This document shows positions 1 through 8,529 of a DNA stretch of 64,000 nucleotides, piece after piece. The DNA is taken from positions 248,001 through 312,000 of the forward strand of contig NZ_JAFVLN010000009.1 of NCBI RefSeq assembly GCF_017377775.1, read 5' to 3'. The notes under the pieces were generated by a model. That model had not been told where the DNA came from. It worked only from the letters and a program-made list of their open reading frames with translations, and ran no database searches. This DNA comes from Streptomyces sp. VRA16 Mangrove soil (GTDB lineage Bacteria > Actinomycetota > Actinomycetes > Streptomycetales > Streptomycetaceae). Every line of letters starts with the position of its first letter. Position 1 is the stretch's first letter. Made by a program: the position numbers and the translations under genes.

Positions 1-395
1 CGAGCCCGCGCACTCCGTGTGACCCGCGCACTCCGTGTGAGGGGACGGAGGACGCGACCACAAGGAAGAGGGCCTCGCCCTGACCCTGCCGCCGCCCCAG
101 CGGCGCTGGGCGGCGCCCGCCTGCCGTCTCAGGGAGATCGGAGATGTCACGGCAGACGGGCCATCCGTAACAGGCGGATGCAGTGACGGCACCGCCCGTG
201 CGCCTCCAGGACCGGGGGGTGATCCCGGAGACCGTCGCGGGAGGACCGAGGACCATGTCGGCCACCGCTGCCCGACGGTGGCGTCCGGCCCTCGTCCGGC
301 CCTCGTCCGGCCTCCCGCTGTTCCCTGAATATGCAGTCAAGCGCAGCCGGACGACGGGCGCACCCGTGTGCGCGCACACTGTCGCGGCGTAGCGT
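1..395. other. Left-edge non-coding stretch
   Basis: I see no convincing gene here. The open frames are short and lack a family match or the strict G/C third-position bias of neighbouring genes. It contains an 18-bp tandem duplication at the very start, listed separately, and short direct repeats rich in CCGGCCCTCGT around 286-311. It lies downstream of the kinase gene that ends at 396, so it may be a 3' region or the promoter of a gene to the left of the window. Confidence 0.5.
5..40. repeat. 18-bp perfect tandem duplication
   Basis: The 18-bp unit CCCGCGCACTCCGTGTGA occurs twice head to tail (5-22 and 23-40) with no mismatch. Its role is unknown. It may extend to the left of the window. 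Confidence 0.85.
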
Positions 396-1367
396 TCACA
401 CGGGGTGTGCGGTGCGCACACGGGGCGGGTCCGTGCCCGGGTCGCTCGCGGGGTCGGCGAGCGCGGCGCGGATCTGGCGGGTGGTCGCCGCCGCGATCCG
501 CTCGTCGCTCGCGGCGTACGCGGTGTACGCGAGGAGACCGGACGTCAGGGCCCAGCCGCGCCCGCGCAGCCAGGTCGCGTCGTCGACACCGAGCGCGTCA
601 CGGAAGACGGCGGCGGCGCGCGGCGACAGCAGGGTGAAGGCGATCATCAGGTCGACCGCGGGGTCGCCGGGACCCAGGCTCCCGAAGTCGATGACCGCGC
701 TGAGGCGGCCGTCGGCGGTGAGCAGATTCCCGGTGTGGAAGTCGCCGTGGCACAGCACGGGCGGGCCCTGCCGGGCGGGGGCGGCCAGCGCCGCGTCCCA
801 CAGCGCGGTCAGCGCGGCCGCGTCGAAGGCGTCGGCCGCCCGCGCGATGGCGTCCCGCGTCGCGGTGTCCCGGTCGGCGAGCGTCTCGCGTGCCCCCACG
901 ACTCCGGCGATGTGCGGGTCGACGGCCTGCAACGCCCGGAGGAACGCGGCCAGTTCGAGAGCGGCGTCCGTGGACTCGGCCAGGCCCGCCACCGTCGCGA
1001 CCTCACCGTCCAGCCAGCGGGTCACCGCCCACGGCCACGGGTAGCCGAGCGCGGGCCGCCCCACCGCCACCGGGACGGGCACGGCGAGCGGCAACTTCGG
1101 TGCCAGCAACGGCAGTTGGTCGCGCTCCTTCTCGGCCTGCCCGATGGCGCCGGAGTGCCGGGGCAGGCGGACGGCGAGTGCGTCGCCGAGCCGGTGGATG
1201 ACGTGATCGGAGCCGGCCGGGTCGACGGGTGTCAGCGGCAGCCCGGCCCACTGCGGGAACTGCCGGTCGACGAGGGCGCGCACCAGCGCGGTGTCGATGA
1301 AGGGCCGCCGGTCCGCGCCCCCTTCCGGTGCCGCCCCGCGTTCCGGTCCGTCGTGCGGTGTGGCCAC
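396..1367 (-). CDS. Aminoglycoside phosphotransferase (APH/choline kinase-like) family protein
   Basis: About 323 aa protein of the APH (PF01636) kinase-like fold, which transfers phosphate from ATP to a small-molecule hydroxyl. The Brenner-type catalytic motif CHGDFHTGNLL lies near residue 203-213 and the metal-binding VIDFGSLGPGDPAVDL motif follows about 20 residues later, so the active site looks intact. I chose the GTG start at 1367 because AGGAG lies 8 nt upstream; an open frame continues further upstream but without a better ribosome site. Substrate cannot be told: many Streptomyces members are not resistance enzymes, and nothing nearby suggests an antibiotic locus. It is transcribed alone, divergent from the STAS gene. 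Confidence 0.85.
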   Translation of the reverse strand: MATPHDGPERGAAPEGGADRRPFIDTALVRALVDRQFPQWAGLPLTPVDPAGSDHVIHRLGDALAVRLPRHSGAIGQAEKERDQLPLLAPKLPLAVPVPVAVGRPALGYPWPWAVTRWLDGEVATVAGLAESTDAALELAAFLRALQAVDPHIAGVVGARETLADRDTATRDAIARAADAFDAAALTALWDAALAAPARQGPPVLCHGDFHTGNLLTADGRLSAVIDFGSLGPGDPAVDLMIAFTLLSPRAAAVFRDALGVDDATWLRGRGWALTSGLLAYTAYAASDERIAAATTRQIRAALADPASDPGTDPPRVRTAHPV

Positions 1368-1703
1368 GTTGGTCGCTCCTGGGAGGGAGGGGGTGTCGGT
1401 GCCCCGCGGATGCCTGTGCGTCGCCGTCCATGACACGGCACTCGTCCCACCCTTGTCGACCGGTTTCTCCAGGGGCTCACGACTCACCCGTCAAGCCCTT
1501 TGCTTGAAATTCATCCAATCCGGTGATGCAGGTGCACCGGGAATCGTTACGGCACGACGCGGCGCCGCCTCTGCCGATACCGTGACCGCTCAGGCGCCCC
1601 AGCCCCCGGTGACCTCCCGATTCGTTCGCACACCGACAACAAGTTCGCGTCAACGCGATCGGCTCCCCTCCCGGAGCCGGACAGTGCTCGGGCTGGGGGG
1701 CCG
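1368..1703. other. Divergent intergenic region between kinase and STAS genes
   Basis: 336 bp holding the promoters of two divergent genes. The only AT-rich patch is around 1495-1525 (TTGCTTGAAATTCATCC), a plausible promoter zone, but I cannot assign -35/-10 boxes confidently. No repeat or RNA gene seen. Confidence 0.4.
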
Positions 1704-2147
1704 ATGCGACAAGGCAATCATCAGGACTACGTCCACGACGACTTCGGCGACTTTGAGGGTTCAGGGCTCTTCCGCGACATCGGTGTCGTGGCGGGCCTGA
1801 CCGACCTGGACGACGTCGCTCCCGAACCCAGGATCCGCACGGTGGACGACTGTGCCGTCGTCGAACTCGCCGGCGACATCGACCTCATGGCGCTCCACCG
1901 GTTGGCCCCGCTGCTCGACGCGGTGGCGGCGGGCCCCTACCGCGTCGTGGCGGTCGACCTCACCGCGACCACGTTCTTCGACTGCTCAGGACTGACGCTC
2001 CTGGTGCGCACCCATCGAAGAGCTGCTGAGCGCGGGGGCCGGGTCACCGTGGTGTGCCGGCACCGGCTGACCCTGCGGATCATCGAACTGGCGGGGCTCG
2101 ACGAGGTGTTGTGCCCCGCGACGACCGTGGAACAGGCCCTGCTCTGA
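1704..2147 (+). CDS. STAS domain anti-sigma factor antagonist
   Basis: A 147 aa protein with an N-terminal extension of about 45 residues and then a STAS domain (PF01740). The signature strand VVAVDLTATTFFDCSGLTLL carries the serine (DCSG) that is phosphorylated in SpoIIAA/RsbV-type antagonists, so partner switching with an RsbW-like kinase is possible. No anti-sigma kinase or sigma factor gene is adjacent, so any partner must be encoded elsewhere. Start ATG has a G-rich stretch (GGGGGG) just upstream. Streptomyces carry many such orphan STAS proteins; the specific sigma factor is unknown. Confidence 0.85.
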   Translation: MRQGNHQDYVHDDFGDFEGSGLFRDIGVVAGLTDLDDVAPEPRIRTVDDCAVVELAGDIDLMALHRLAPLLDAVAAGPYRVVAVDLTATTFFDCSGLTLLVRTHRRAAERGGRVTVVCRHRLTLRIIELAGLDEVLCPATTVEQALL

Positions 2148-2267
2148 GAGCGGGGCCTTCGGCCAGGGCGGGCCTGCGGCGGCGGGCCCGTCGACGAGGC
2201 GGCGCGGGCCGCCACCATCGGGGCCCGCGCCGCCGGCGGCCCGGCCACGTCGGACCGGCGCCGGAGG

Positions 2268-2316
2268 CCGGGATCGGGGCCGGGATCGGGGCCGGGGGCC
2301 GGGGCCGGGGCCGGGG
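2268..2316. repeat. GC-rich simple repeat
   Basis: Two tandem copies of CCGGGATCGGGG followed by several CCGGGG units, downstream of the STAS gene and about 55 bp beyond the end of the convergent carbonic anhydrase gene. Runs of four or more G could form a G-quadruplex and slow polymerase; this is inference. Confidence 0.7.
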
Positions 2317-2370
2317 CGACGAAAGCCTGCGCGGGCCCGATGGAGGGGGCGCCCCCGGTGCCCGGCGTCA

Positions 2371-3012
2371 CTACCGCCCGGTGAGCGACTTGCTCAGGCC
2401 GTGCGCGGCGACCAGCTCCGCGGTGCCGTCGGCAAGCTGATAGGCCATGCCCACCACGGCCGTCCGCCCTGAGGCCACACCGTCGGCGAGCGCGCGGGAG
2501 CGCTCCACGAGCAGGTCCACCGTGTTGCGGATGTGCTCGTGCAGGATCTCCCGCTCCTCCGTGTGCCCGGCGGCGTGCGCGGCCAGGACGCTGGGAGTCA
2601 CGCGCTCGACGACGTCGCGGACGAAGCCGCCGGGCGCCGTGCCGTTCTCGACGGCGGCGCGGGCGGCGGCGACGGCACCGCACGAGTCGTGGCCGAGCAC
2701 CACGACGAGCGGGCAGTCGAGCACGCTCACGCCGTACTCGACGCTGCCGAGGACCTCGGTGCCGACCACGTGGCCCGCGGTGCGCACCACGAACAGGTCG
2801 CCGAGGCCCTGGTCGAAGATGATCTCCGCCGCGAGCCGGGAGTCGGCGCAGCCGAACATCACGGCGAAGGGGCTCTGCGCCGGCGCGATCTCGGCGCGGC
2901 GCGCGGCGTCCTGGTTCGGATGCGACGGTGCCCCGGTCACGAACCGCTGGTTGCCCGCCAGCAGCTTGTCGAAGGCCTCGTCGGGAGTCGTGGGTATCAG
3001 CGCATCGGTCAT
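2371..3012 (-). CDS. Beta-class carbonic anhydrase
   Basis: 213 aa, full length for a beta carbonic anhydrase, which interconverts CO2 and bicarbonate in the cytoplasm. Zinc ligands are visible as Cys55, His108 and Cys111 (FGCADSR and LGHDSCGAV), and the Asp57-Arg59 dyad is present, so the active site is complete. The start looks leaderless: a TANNNT -10 element (TAGGCT on the coding strand, at 3019-3024) ends 6 nt before the ATG and there is no good ribosome site. It is a single gene, convergent with the STAS gene and divergent from malY. Confidence 0.92.
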   Translation of the reverse strand: MTDALIPTTPDEAFDKLLAGNQRFVTGAPSHPNQDAARRAEIAPAQSPFAVMFGCADSRLAAEIIFDQGLGDLFVVRTAGHVVGTEVLGSVEYGVSVLDCPLVVVLGHDSCGAVAAARAAVENGTAPGGFVRDVVERVTPSVLAAHAAGHTEEREILHEHIRNTVDLLVERSRALADGVASGRTAVVGMAYQLADGTAELVAAHGLSKSLTGR

Positions 3013-3303
3013 GGTCGAAGCCTACGATCCGCTTCCGGCACACCCACACAGAAGGGTCCCTCCCGCACGTCCGCCACGCCCGCCCGGTGCCCGGCCGATC
3101 CCGTCGGAGCCCCGCTGCCCGGCCGCCAGGCGCACCTGACCCGCCGGTTCGGTGCGGCGGCCACCTATCCGCCTGTCTGCCGGAGGCCGACCCTGAGGTC
3201 ACGGACTCCGTCGTGCGCATGGCTGTGATCTTCCGCGGCTTCCGGACACCCTGAGGACGGCCGCCCCGGCCCACGCGATGATCACCCACCCCGAGGAGGA
3301 CCC

Positions 3304-4503
3304 GTGAGCGCCCCGTTCTCGATCTTCGACGAGCCCGTCGACCGCAGAAAGTCGAACTCCATGAAGTGGGCGGCCGCCGCGGAGTTCCTCGCGCCCGACG
3401 AGGCGGCGGCCGAGCCCCTGCCCATGTGGGTGGCCGACACCGACTTCAAGGCACCGCGCGCCGTTCTCGACGCGCTCCACGAAGCGGTGGAGCACGGCGT
3501 CCTCGGTTATCCGGCCGGTGCCACGGACAGCTACCTGGACGCGGTGACGGGCTGGCAGGCCAAGCGGTTCGGCTGGGACGTGGACCGGTCCTGGACGGTG
3601 CAGACCTCGGGCATCATCACGAGCCTGAAGACGGCGGTCCAGGCGTTCTCGGCGCCGGGCGACTCCGTACTCGTCCAGCCGCCGGTCTACGTCCACTTCC
3701 ACGAGGACGTCCGGCTCAACGGCCGCCACCTTACCTACGCGCCCCTGGTGCGCACCGCCGACGGCTACGCCTTCGACGCCCGTACGTTCGAGGCGGCGAT
3801 CCGCCCCGACACCAAGATCTTCATCCTGAGCCATCCGCACAACCCGACCGGCAGCGTGTGGTCGCAGGACGAACTGCGCACCATGGGCGAGATCTGCGCC
3901 CGGCACGAGGTGCTCGTCATCGCGGACGAGATCCACCAGGACCTGATCATCAACCCGGCGAAGCGGCACATCCCGTTCGCGTCGCTCGGCCCGGAGTTCG
4001 CCCGGAACTGCATCACGTGCACCTCCCCCAGCAAGACCTTCAACCTGCCCGGACTGCAGAGCGCGAACGTCATCGTTCCCGACCGGCGGCTGCGCGAGGA
4101 GTTCGCCCGGCAGTACGACCGCAACGTCTTTCCTCTCGTCAACGTCCTCGGCATGGTGGCCGCCGAGGCCGCGTACACGCACGGCGAGCCGTGGCTGGAG
4201 GAGCTGCTCACGTATCTGCGCGGCAACCACGAGCACTTCGCCCGGTCGGTGAACGCGGCGACGTCGCGGGTGCGGGTGCTGCCCGCCGACTCCCTGTACC
4301 TGGCGTGGACGGACTTCCGGGGCCTGGACCTGGACGCGGCCGCCCTCGAACGGTTCCTGCTGCTCACCGCCCGGCTGTGGTTCGACAGGGGGCCGAAGTT
4401 CGGGCAGGAGGGGCACGGCTACATGCGGGTGAACCTCGGCTGCCCCCGGGCCACGGTCGACGAGGCGATCCACCGTCTGACGACGGCGCTCGCCGGGCTC
4501 TGA
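3304..4503 (+). CDS. MalY/PatB-type PLP-dependent C-S beta-lyase / aminotransferase
   Basis: 399 aa, fold-type I PLP enzyme of the MalY/PatB group, which cleaves cystathionine or other cysteine S-conjugates to homocysteine or thiol, pyruvate and ammonia. Visible features are the N-terminal MWVADTDF motif, the SHPHNPTG and IADEIHQDLI aspartate segment, and the PLP lysine in TSPSKTFNLPGLQ at about residue 244. GTG start with GAGGAGG 5 nt upstream. It stands alone and ends 10 bp from the convergent epoxide hydrolase. Substrate is not determined by sequence. Confidence 0.88.
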   Translation: MSAPFSIFDEPVDRRKSNSMKWAAAAEFLAPDEAAAEPLPMWVADTDFKAPRAVLDALHEAVEHGVLGYPAGATDSYLDAVTGWQAKRFGWDVDRSWTVQTSGIITSLKTAVQAFSAPGDSVLVQPPVYVHFHEDVRLNGRHLTYAPLVRTADGYAFDARTFEAAIRPDTKIFILSHPHNPTGSVWSQDELRTMGEICARHEVLVIADEIHQDLIINPAKRHIPFASLGPEFARNCITCTSPSKTFNLPGLQSANVIVPDRRLREEFARQYDRNVFPLVNVLGMVAAEAAYTHGEPWLEELLTYLRGNHEHFARSVNAATSRVRVLPADSLYLAWTDFRGLDLDAAALERFLLLTARLWFDRGPKFGQEGHGYMRVNLGCPRATVDEAIHRLTTALAGL

Positions 4504-4513
4504 CCGGGCGCGG

Positions 4514-5695
4514 TCAGCGGCGGGCGGCCAGCACGGCCGCGAGGCCCTCCCGCAGATCCTCGACGAAGTACGCGGGCACCTCCAGCGACGGGAAGTGTCC
4601 CCCGACGTCGGCCGCCCGCCACCGGACGATCCGCCGGTAGCGCCTCTGCGCCCAGGGCCGCGGGCACTTCTCGATGTCGTGCGGGTACACGACGACGGCC
4701 GAGGGCACGTCGACCCGCAGTTCGGGGTCGAGCGAGAGGTGGCTCTCGTAGTAGATGCGGGCGGACGACGCACCGCTGCGGGTCAGCCAGTACAGGGTGA
4801 CGTTGTCCAGGAACCGGTCCAAGGAGATCGTCTCGAACGGGCTGTCCTCGGTGTCCGTCCACTGGGCGAACTTGTCGAGGATCCAGGCGAGCAGTCCGAC
4901 CGGTGAGTCGACGAGGGAGTAGCCGATGGTCTGCGGCCGGGTCGCCTGCTGCTTCGCGAACGCCGCGGGAGGCCCGTTCCAGAAGTCGTGCGTCTCCTCG
5001 ACCCAGGCGAGCTCGGCCGCCGTCAGCCCGTCCGTCGACAGGCCGGGCGGTGCCTGTGCGGTCGTCGTGTGGATGCCGAGCACGTGCGCCGGGAAACGTC
5101 CGGCGAGGACGGTGGTGATGGGGCCGCCCCAGTCGCCGCCGTGGGCGAGGAACGTGCCGTAGCCGAGCCGGTCCATGAGCTCCACCCACGCGGCCGCGAT
5201 CTTCTCGATGCCCCAGCCGGGAGCGGTCGGCTTGTCGCTGTGGCCGAAGCCCGGGAGCGACGGGACCACGACGTGGAAGGCCGGCGCGTCCGCGTCCTTC
5301 GGATCCGCCAGTTCGTCGATGACGTCGATGAACTCGGCGACGCTGCCGGGCCAGCCGTGCGTCAGGATCAGCGCGGTGGCGTCCGCGCGTGCGGACCGGC
5401 GGTGCAGGAAGTGGATCCCCAGGCCGTCGATGGTCGTGCGGAACTGCCCGATCCGGTCGAGCCGCGCCTCGAAGGCCCGCCAGTCGTACTCGGTGCGCCA
5501 GTAGCGCACGACATCGACGAGGTCGGCGAGCGGAACGCCCTGGTCCCATCGGCGCGGGCCGGGTGCGGCGTGCCGCACCGTCTCGGCCTCGGGCAGCCGC
5601 GCCGCGGCCAGTCGTGCGCGCAGGTCGTCGAGTTCGGCATCGGTCGCGCGGGCTTCGAATGCCTGCACGTCCCTGGTCGGACGAGTACGGGACAC
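4514..5695 (-). CDS. Epoxide hydrolase (EHN plus alpha/beta hydrolase)
   Basis: 393 aa, the usual size for the microsomal/juvenile-hormone-type epoxide hydrolase family. An N-terminal EHN segment (PF06441; residues about 1-110) precedes an alpha/beta hydrolase core. The oxyanion HGWPGS, the nucleophile in GGDWGG (Asp188), an epoxide-polarising tyrosine region (IYYESH) and the C-terminal GGHFPSLE histidine are all present, so activity on an epoxide is plausible. GTG start at 5695 chosen for AGGAGG 4 nt upstream; the open frame extends far upstream through the neighbouring divergent gene and cannot be coding there. It shares a 153-bp divergent promoter region, with a 17-bp palindrome, with the ABATE/CGNR regulator. 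Confidence 0.88.
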   Translation of the reverse strand: MSRTRPTRDVQAFEARATDAELDDLRARLAAARLPEAETVRHAAPGPRRWDQGVPLADLVDVVRYWRTEYDWRAFEARLDRIGQFRTTIDGLGIHFLHRRSARADATALILTHGWPGSVAEFIDVIDELADPKDADAPAFHVVVPSLPGFGHSDKPTAPGWGIEKIAAAWVELMDRLGYGTFLAHGGDWGGPITTVLAGRFPAHVLGIHTTTAQAPPGLSTDGLTAAELAWVEETHDFWNGPPAAFAKQQATRPQTIGYSLVDSPVGLLAWILDKFAQWTDTEDSPFETISLDRFLDNVTLYWLTRSGASSARIYYESHLSLDPELRVDVPSAVVVYPHDIEKCPRPWAQRRYRRIVRWRAADVGGHFPSLEVPAYFVEDLREGLAAVLAARR

Positions 5696-5737
5696 GGAAC
5701 CTCCTGGCCGTCGCGGCACCGGCTCCGCCCTCGCTCG

Positions 5738-5754
5738 AACCGGCAATGCCGGTT
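5738..5754. promoter_or_regulatory. 17-bp perfect inverted repeat, candidate operator
   Basis: AACCGGCAATGCCGGTT: two 8-bp arms around a single A, between the divergent epoxide hydrolase and ABATE/CGNR genes. By position it is a candidate site for the CGNR protein or another repressor of the hydrolase. The palindrome is directly visible; the binding protein is inferred. Confidence 0.55.
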
Positions 5755-5848
5755 CTAACATGTCGGCTCGCAGGGGACAACCACGTGCCCGGCGGGCAGC
5801 CGTCCAGCGACCGGCCGGACCTTCCGCGCCCCCGGCTAAGCTGGTTCC

Positions 5849-6436
5849 ATGCGCGCTGAGTTCCCCGACTTCCGCCTCGGCACCGTGCTGGCGACCAGCT
5901 TCACCGGGACCTTGACGGAGCGTCACGGCGATGCCGTGGAGCGCATTCCCACCCCGCGACGGCTCCTCGACTGGCTGGCCGTCAACGGTCTGGCGGCGGC
6001 CTCCTGCACCACCGCCCAGCTCGAACTCGCCCGGGAACTGAGGGAGTCGATCCACGCCGTCGCGACCGCGGCCGCGCTCGCGCAACCCCTCCCCGCGTCC
6101 GCCGTCCGGATCATCAACGACCGCAGCGCGCAGGGGCGGGCCTCGGCGGTCCTGACGGTCGAGGGACATCGTCAATGGCGGCTCGGCCCGGCGTCCCGTG
6201 TGCAGGACGCCCTCGGTGTGATCGCCGCCGACGCGATCAGCGTCGTCGCGGGCGAGCGGGACGGCAGACTGGCCCTGTGCGCGTCGCCGACGTGCCGGGC
6301 CGCCTTCTTCGACGCCAGCCGGAGTCGCACCCGCAGATGGTGCGACATGAACACGTGCGGGAACCGCGAGAAGAAGGCGCGCTTCCATGCCCAGCGCCGC
6401 GGCAGCGGGACCAGCGCACCGACGGACGTCGGCTGA
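5849..6436 (+). CDS. ABATE domain / CGNR zinc-finger protein, probable transcriptional regulator
   Basis: 195 aa. Residues about 1-135 match the ABATE-type alpha/beta domain and the C-terminus carries the CGNR zinc finger: CASPTCRAAFFDASR...RRWCDMNTCGNREKK, with four cysteines and the CGNR signature. Members are regarded as stress-linked or DNA-binding regulators; the ligand is unknown. The start appears leaderless: TAAGCT (TANNNT) ends 6 nt before the ATG. The last seven codons and the stop lie in the first copy of a 52-bp tandem repeat, so the C-terminal residues (APTDVG) are encoded by repeat DNA. Divergent from the epoxide hydrolase, its likely target. Confidence 0.82.
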   Translation: MRAEFPDFRLGTVLATSFTGTLTERHGDAVERIPTPRRLLDWLAVNGLAAASCTTAQLELARELRESIHAVATAAALAQPLPASAVRIINDRSAQGRASAVLTVEGHRQWRLGPASRVQDALGVIAADAISVVAGERDGRLALCASPTCRAAFFDASRSRTRRWCDMNTCGNREKKARFHAQRRGSGTSAPTDVG

Positions 6437-6570
6437 CCGGCCCCCGGCGGAGCGGCCGAGGAAGCTCGCACCGACGGACGTCGGCTGACCGGCCCCCGGC
6501 GGAGCGGCCGAGGAAGCTCGCACCGACGGACGTCGGCTGACCGGCCCCCGGCGGGGCGGCCGAGGAAGCT
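6416..6570. repeat. 52-bp tandem repeat, three copies
   Basis: Three head-to-tail copies start at 6416, 6468 and 6520. Copies 1 and 2 are identical; copy 3 has one A-to-G change and ends one base early. Each unit holds a small hairpin CCGAC-GGAC-GTCGG and a GC-rich GGCCCCCGG block. Copy 1 overlaps the end of the CGNR gene; copy 3 ends 8 nt before the TAAGCT -10 element of the next gene. The period is not a multiple of three and all copies beyond the first are non-coding. Confidence 0.93.
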
Positions 6571-6590
6571 GCGACGTCTAAGCTGCCCGC

Positions 6591-7478
6591 ATGCCGGCCG
6601 CCCTGTTGACCTGCCACGACCCGCTGCGCCCGCGCCGCCCCGATCCGCACTTCGCCGCCGCTGCCGCCGCCGTCCGGGAGCGGGGCGGCGTCGTCACGCT
6701 CCTCGACCACGAGGCCCTGATGCGCGGACGTGCCGCGGACGCGGTGGCCGCGGTCGAGCGGGGGCTCGGTCCGCTCTGGTACTGCGGGTGGATGCTGCCC
6801 GGCGACCGCTACGCCGACCTGGAGTCCGCGCTGGCCGAACGGGGCAGCGGCCTGGTCACCGACGCCCGCCGGTACCGCCGGGCCCATGAACTGCCCGGCT
6901 GGTACGCGACGTTCGCCGAGGTGACACCGCGCAGTGTCTGGCTGCCGGTCGAGCCCGGCGCCGCGCTTCCCGCGGACGGTCCGGCCGGGCTGGCCGCCCT
7001 CCTGGGGCCGGGCCCCGCCGTCGTCAAGGACTACGTCAAGTCCCGCAAACACGAATGGGACGAGGCGTGTTTCGTCCCCGACACCGCCGACACCGTACGG
7101 CTGACCGGCGTGGTCGAACGGTTCCTGGAGCTCCAGGAGGACAGCCTCGTGGGCGGCATCGTGCTGCGCTCCTTCGAGGAGTTCCGCGGCGACGAGCTGC
7201 GGGTGTGGTGGATCGACGCGGCCCCGGTCCTCACCACCGCGCACCCGGACGCGAGGAATCCGCACGGGGCGGCGCTGCCCCAGCCCGATCTCGACGCTCT
7301 CGCGCCGCTGGTCCGCGCCCTCGGCAACCGCTTCGTGACGACGGACCTGGCCCGGCGCGACGACGGCGTGTGGCGTGTCGTCGAGGTCGGGGACGGGCAG
7401 GTCAGCGATCTGCCCGAGGCCGTGGACCCGCGACGACTCCTCGGGCCTCTCCTGGACGCCCCGGTCGGCCGGGACTGA
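6591..7478 (+). CDS. ATP-grasp domain protein of unknown substrate
   Basis: 295 aa. The central and C-terminal parts resemble ATP-grasp ligases: VVKDYVKSRKHEWDEACF supplies a lysine-rich nucleotide-binding segment, FRGDELRVWW follows, and WRVVEVGDGQVSDLP resembles the acidic metal-binding strand near the end. ATP-grasp enzymes join a carboxylate to an amine or thiol using ATP; nothing nearby shows the substrate. The start looks leaderless, with TAAGCT ending 6 nt upstream of ATG, the same layout as the preceding gene. It converges with the aldo/keto reductase, 14 bp apart. Confidence 0.72.
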   Translation: MPAALLTCHDPLRPRRPDPHFAAAAAAVRERGGVVTLLDHEALMRGRAADAVAAVERGLGPLWYCGWMLPGDRYADLESALAERGSGLVTDARRYRRAHELPGWYATFAEVTPRSVWLPVEPGAALPADGPAGLAALLGPGPAVVKDYVKSRKHEWDEACFVPDTADTVRLTGVVERFLELQEDSLVGGIVLRSFEEFRGDELRVWWIDAAPVLTTAHPDARNPHGAALPQPDLDALAPLVRALGNRFVTTDLARRDDGVWRVVEVGDGQVSDLPEAVDPRRLLGPLLDAPVGRD

Positions 7479-7492
7479 CGCGGCCGCGTCGC

Positions 7493-8446
7493 TCAGCCGG
7501 CCAGGATCTCTCCCGCACGCGTCGGTACGGCGTCCAGCGCCGCCAGTGTCTCCTCGTCGAGGGCGACCGAGCCCGCGGCGACATTGGCCGCCAGATGCCC
7601 GGGGTCGGCGGTGCCCGGGATGAGCAGCACGTTCGGGGCATGGTGCAGCAGCCAGGCCAGGCCGACCTGGGCCGGGGTGACGCCCACGGCCTCGGCGGCG
7701 GCGCGGACGGCGGGTTCGTCGGTCACCTTCGGCATGCCGGGGAAGGCGCTGCCCAGCGGGAAGTACGGCACCCAGGCGATGCCCTCGGCGGCGCAGAGGC
7801 CGAGCATCTCCTCGTCGTCCCGGGCCACGAGGCTGTACGCGTTCTGCACGCAGGCGAGGCCCACCGGGAGCGCCCGGCGCAGCTCGTCCATGCCGACGTG
7901 GCTGATGCCGATCTCGCCGATCTTGCCCTCGTCGCGCAGGGCGGTCATGACGGCGAGCTGATCGTCGAGGTCGACGACCTGGTCGCCCTCCGCGATCAGG
8001 CCGGGGGCGCGGGCGGCGCGGCGCAGGTTGACGAGCTGGATCTGTTCGACGCCGAGGCTCTTGAGGTTGTCCTCGACGGCGGTGCGCAGCTCCTCGGGGC
8101 GCTGGGCGAGCCGCAGCGGATGGGCACTGCCTGAGGAGGTGTCGGGGGTGGCGCCCACCTTGCTGACCACGACCACGCCGTCCTCGGGGCGGAGCGCCTC
8201 GCGGATGACGTCGTTGGAGAAGCCGTTGCCGTAGAAGTACGCGGTGTCGATGTGGTCGATGCCCAGCTCGACGGCTCGGCGCAGGATCGCGACGGCGGCG
8301 CCGCGGTCCTCGCTCAGACGCGGCAGCTGCATGGCACCGAACCCGACGCGGGAGACGGTACGGCCGACGAGCCGGCCGGCGCCTCCGGCGCGGGGCGCGC
8401 CCGTCGCGGTGACGGGCACATCGGAAGAAGATGCGTGAGAGGTCAT
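7493..8446 (-). CDS. Aldo/keto reductase
   Basis: 317 aa TIM-barrel NADPH-dependent oxidoreductase. The catalytic tetrad is visible in part: Asp67 in IDTAYFYG, Tyr72, Lys96 in VVSKVGA, and a histidine in GISHVGMDEL. RBS-like GAGGTGGG precedes the ATG. A -10 element TATTCT (coding strand, 8466-8471) lies about 20 bp upstream of the ATG, and the first palindromic site (8477-8494) falls across its spacer and -35 region, so the divergent TetR protein is likely its repressor. Physiological substrate unknown; a detoxifying role against the TetR ligand is a guess. Confidence 0.88.
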   Translation of the reverse strand: MTSHASSSDVPVTATGAPRAGGAGRLVGRTVSRVGFGAMQLPRLSEDRGAAVAILRRAVELGIDHIDTAYFYGNGFSNDVIREALRPEDGVVVVSKVGATPDTSSGSAHPLRLAQRPEELRTAVEDNLKSLGVEQIQLVNLRRAARAPGLIAEGDQVVDLDDQLAVMTALRDEGKIGEIGISHVGMDELRRALPVGLACVQNAYSLVARDDEEMLGLCAAEGIAWVPYFPLGSAFPGMPKVTDEPAVRAAAEAVGVTPAQVGLAWLLHHAPNVLLIPGTADPGHLAANVAAGSVALDEETLAALDAVPTRAGEILAG

Positions 8447-8476
8447 GGGTGTCCCACCTCATGCGAGAATAGATGA

Positions 8477-8494
8477 AACGGAGGAGCCTCCGTT
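8477..8494. promoter_or_regulatory. TetR-type operator 1
   Basis: AACGGAGG-AG-CCTCCGTT, a perfect 8-bp inverted repeat with a 2-nt spacer. It sits between the -10 and -35 positions of the aldo/keto reductase promoter. A second, nearly identical copy lies 35 bp away (centre to centre). Confidence 0.78.
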
Positions 8495-8511
8495 CCCTTG
8501 ACTGTAGCACT

Positions 8512-8529
8512 ACCGGAGGAGCCTCCGTT
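8512..8529. promoter_or_regulatory. TetR-type operator 2, overlapping the regulator's ribosome site
   Basis: ACCGGAGG-AG-CCTCCGTT: the same palindrome with one mismatch in the outer arm. It ends at the base before the proposed TTG start and contains the GGAGGAG Shine-Dalgarno sequence of the TetR gene, so binding should also repress the regulator itself. Confidence 0.75.

Noticed and set aside
396..1367. Reading the APH-family gene as an aminoglycoside resistance gene
   Set aside because: Kinase motifs are present but the sequence does not point to a named resistance enzyme, and there is no antibiotic cluster nearby.
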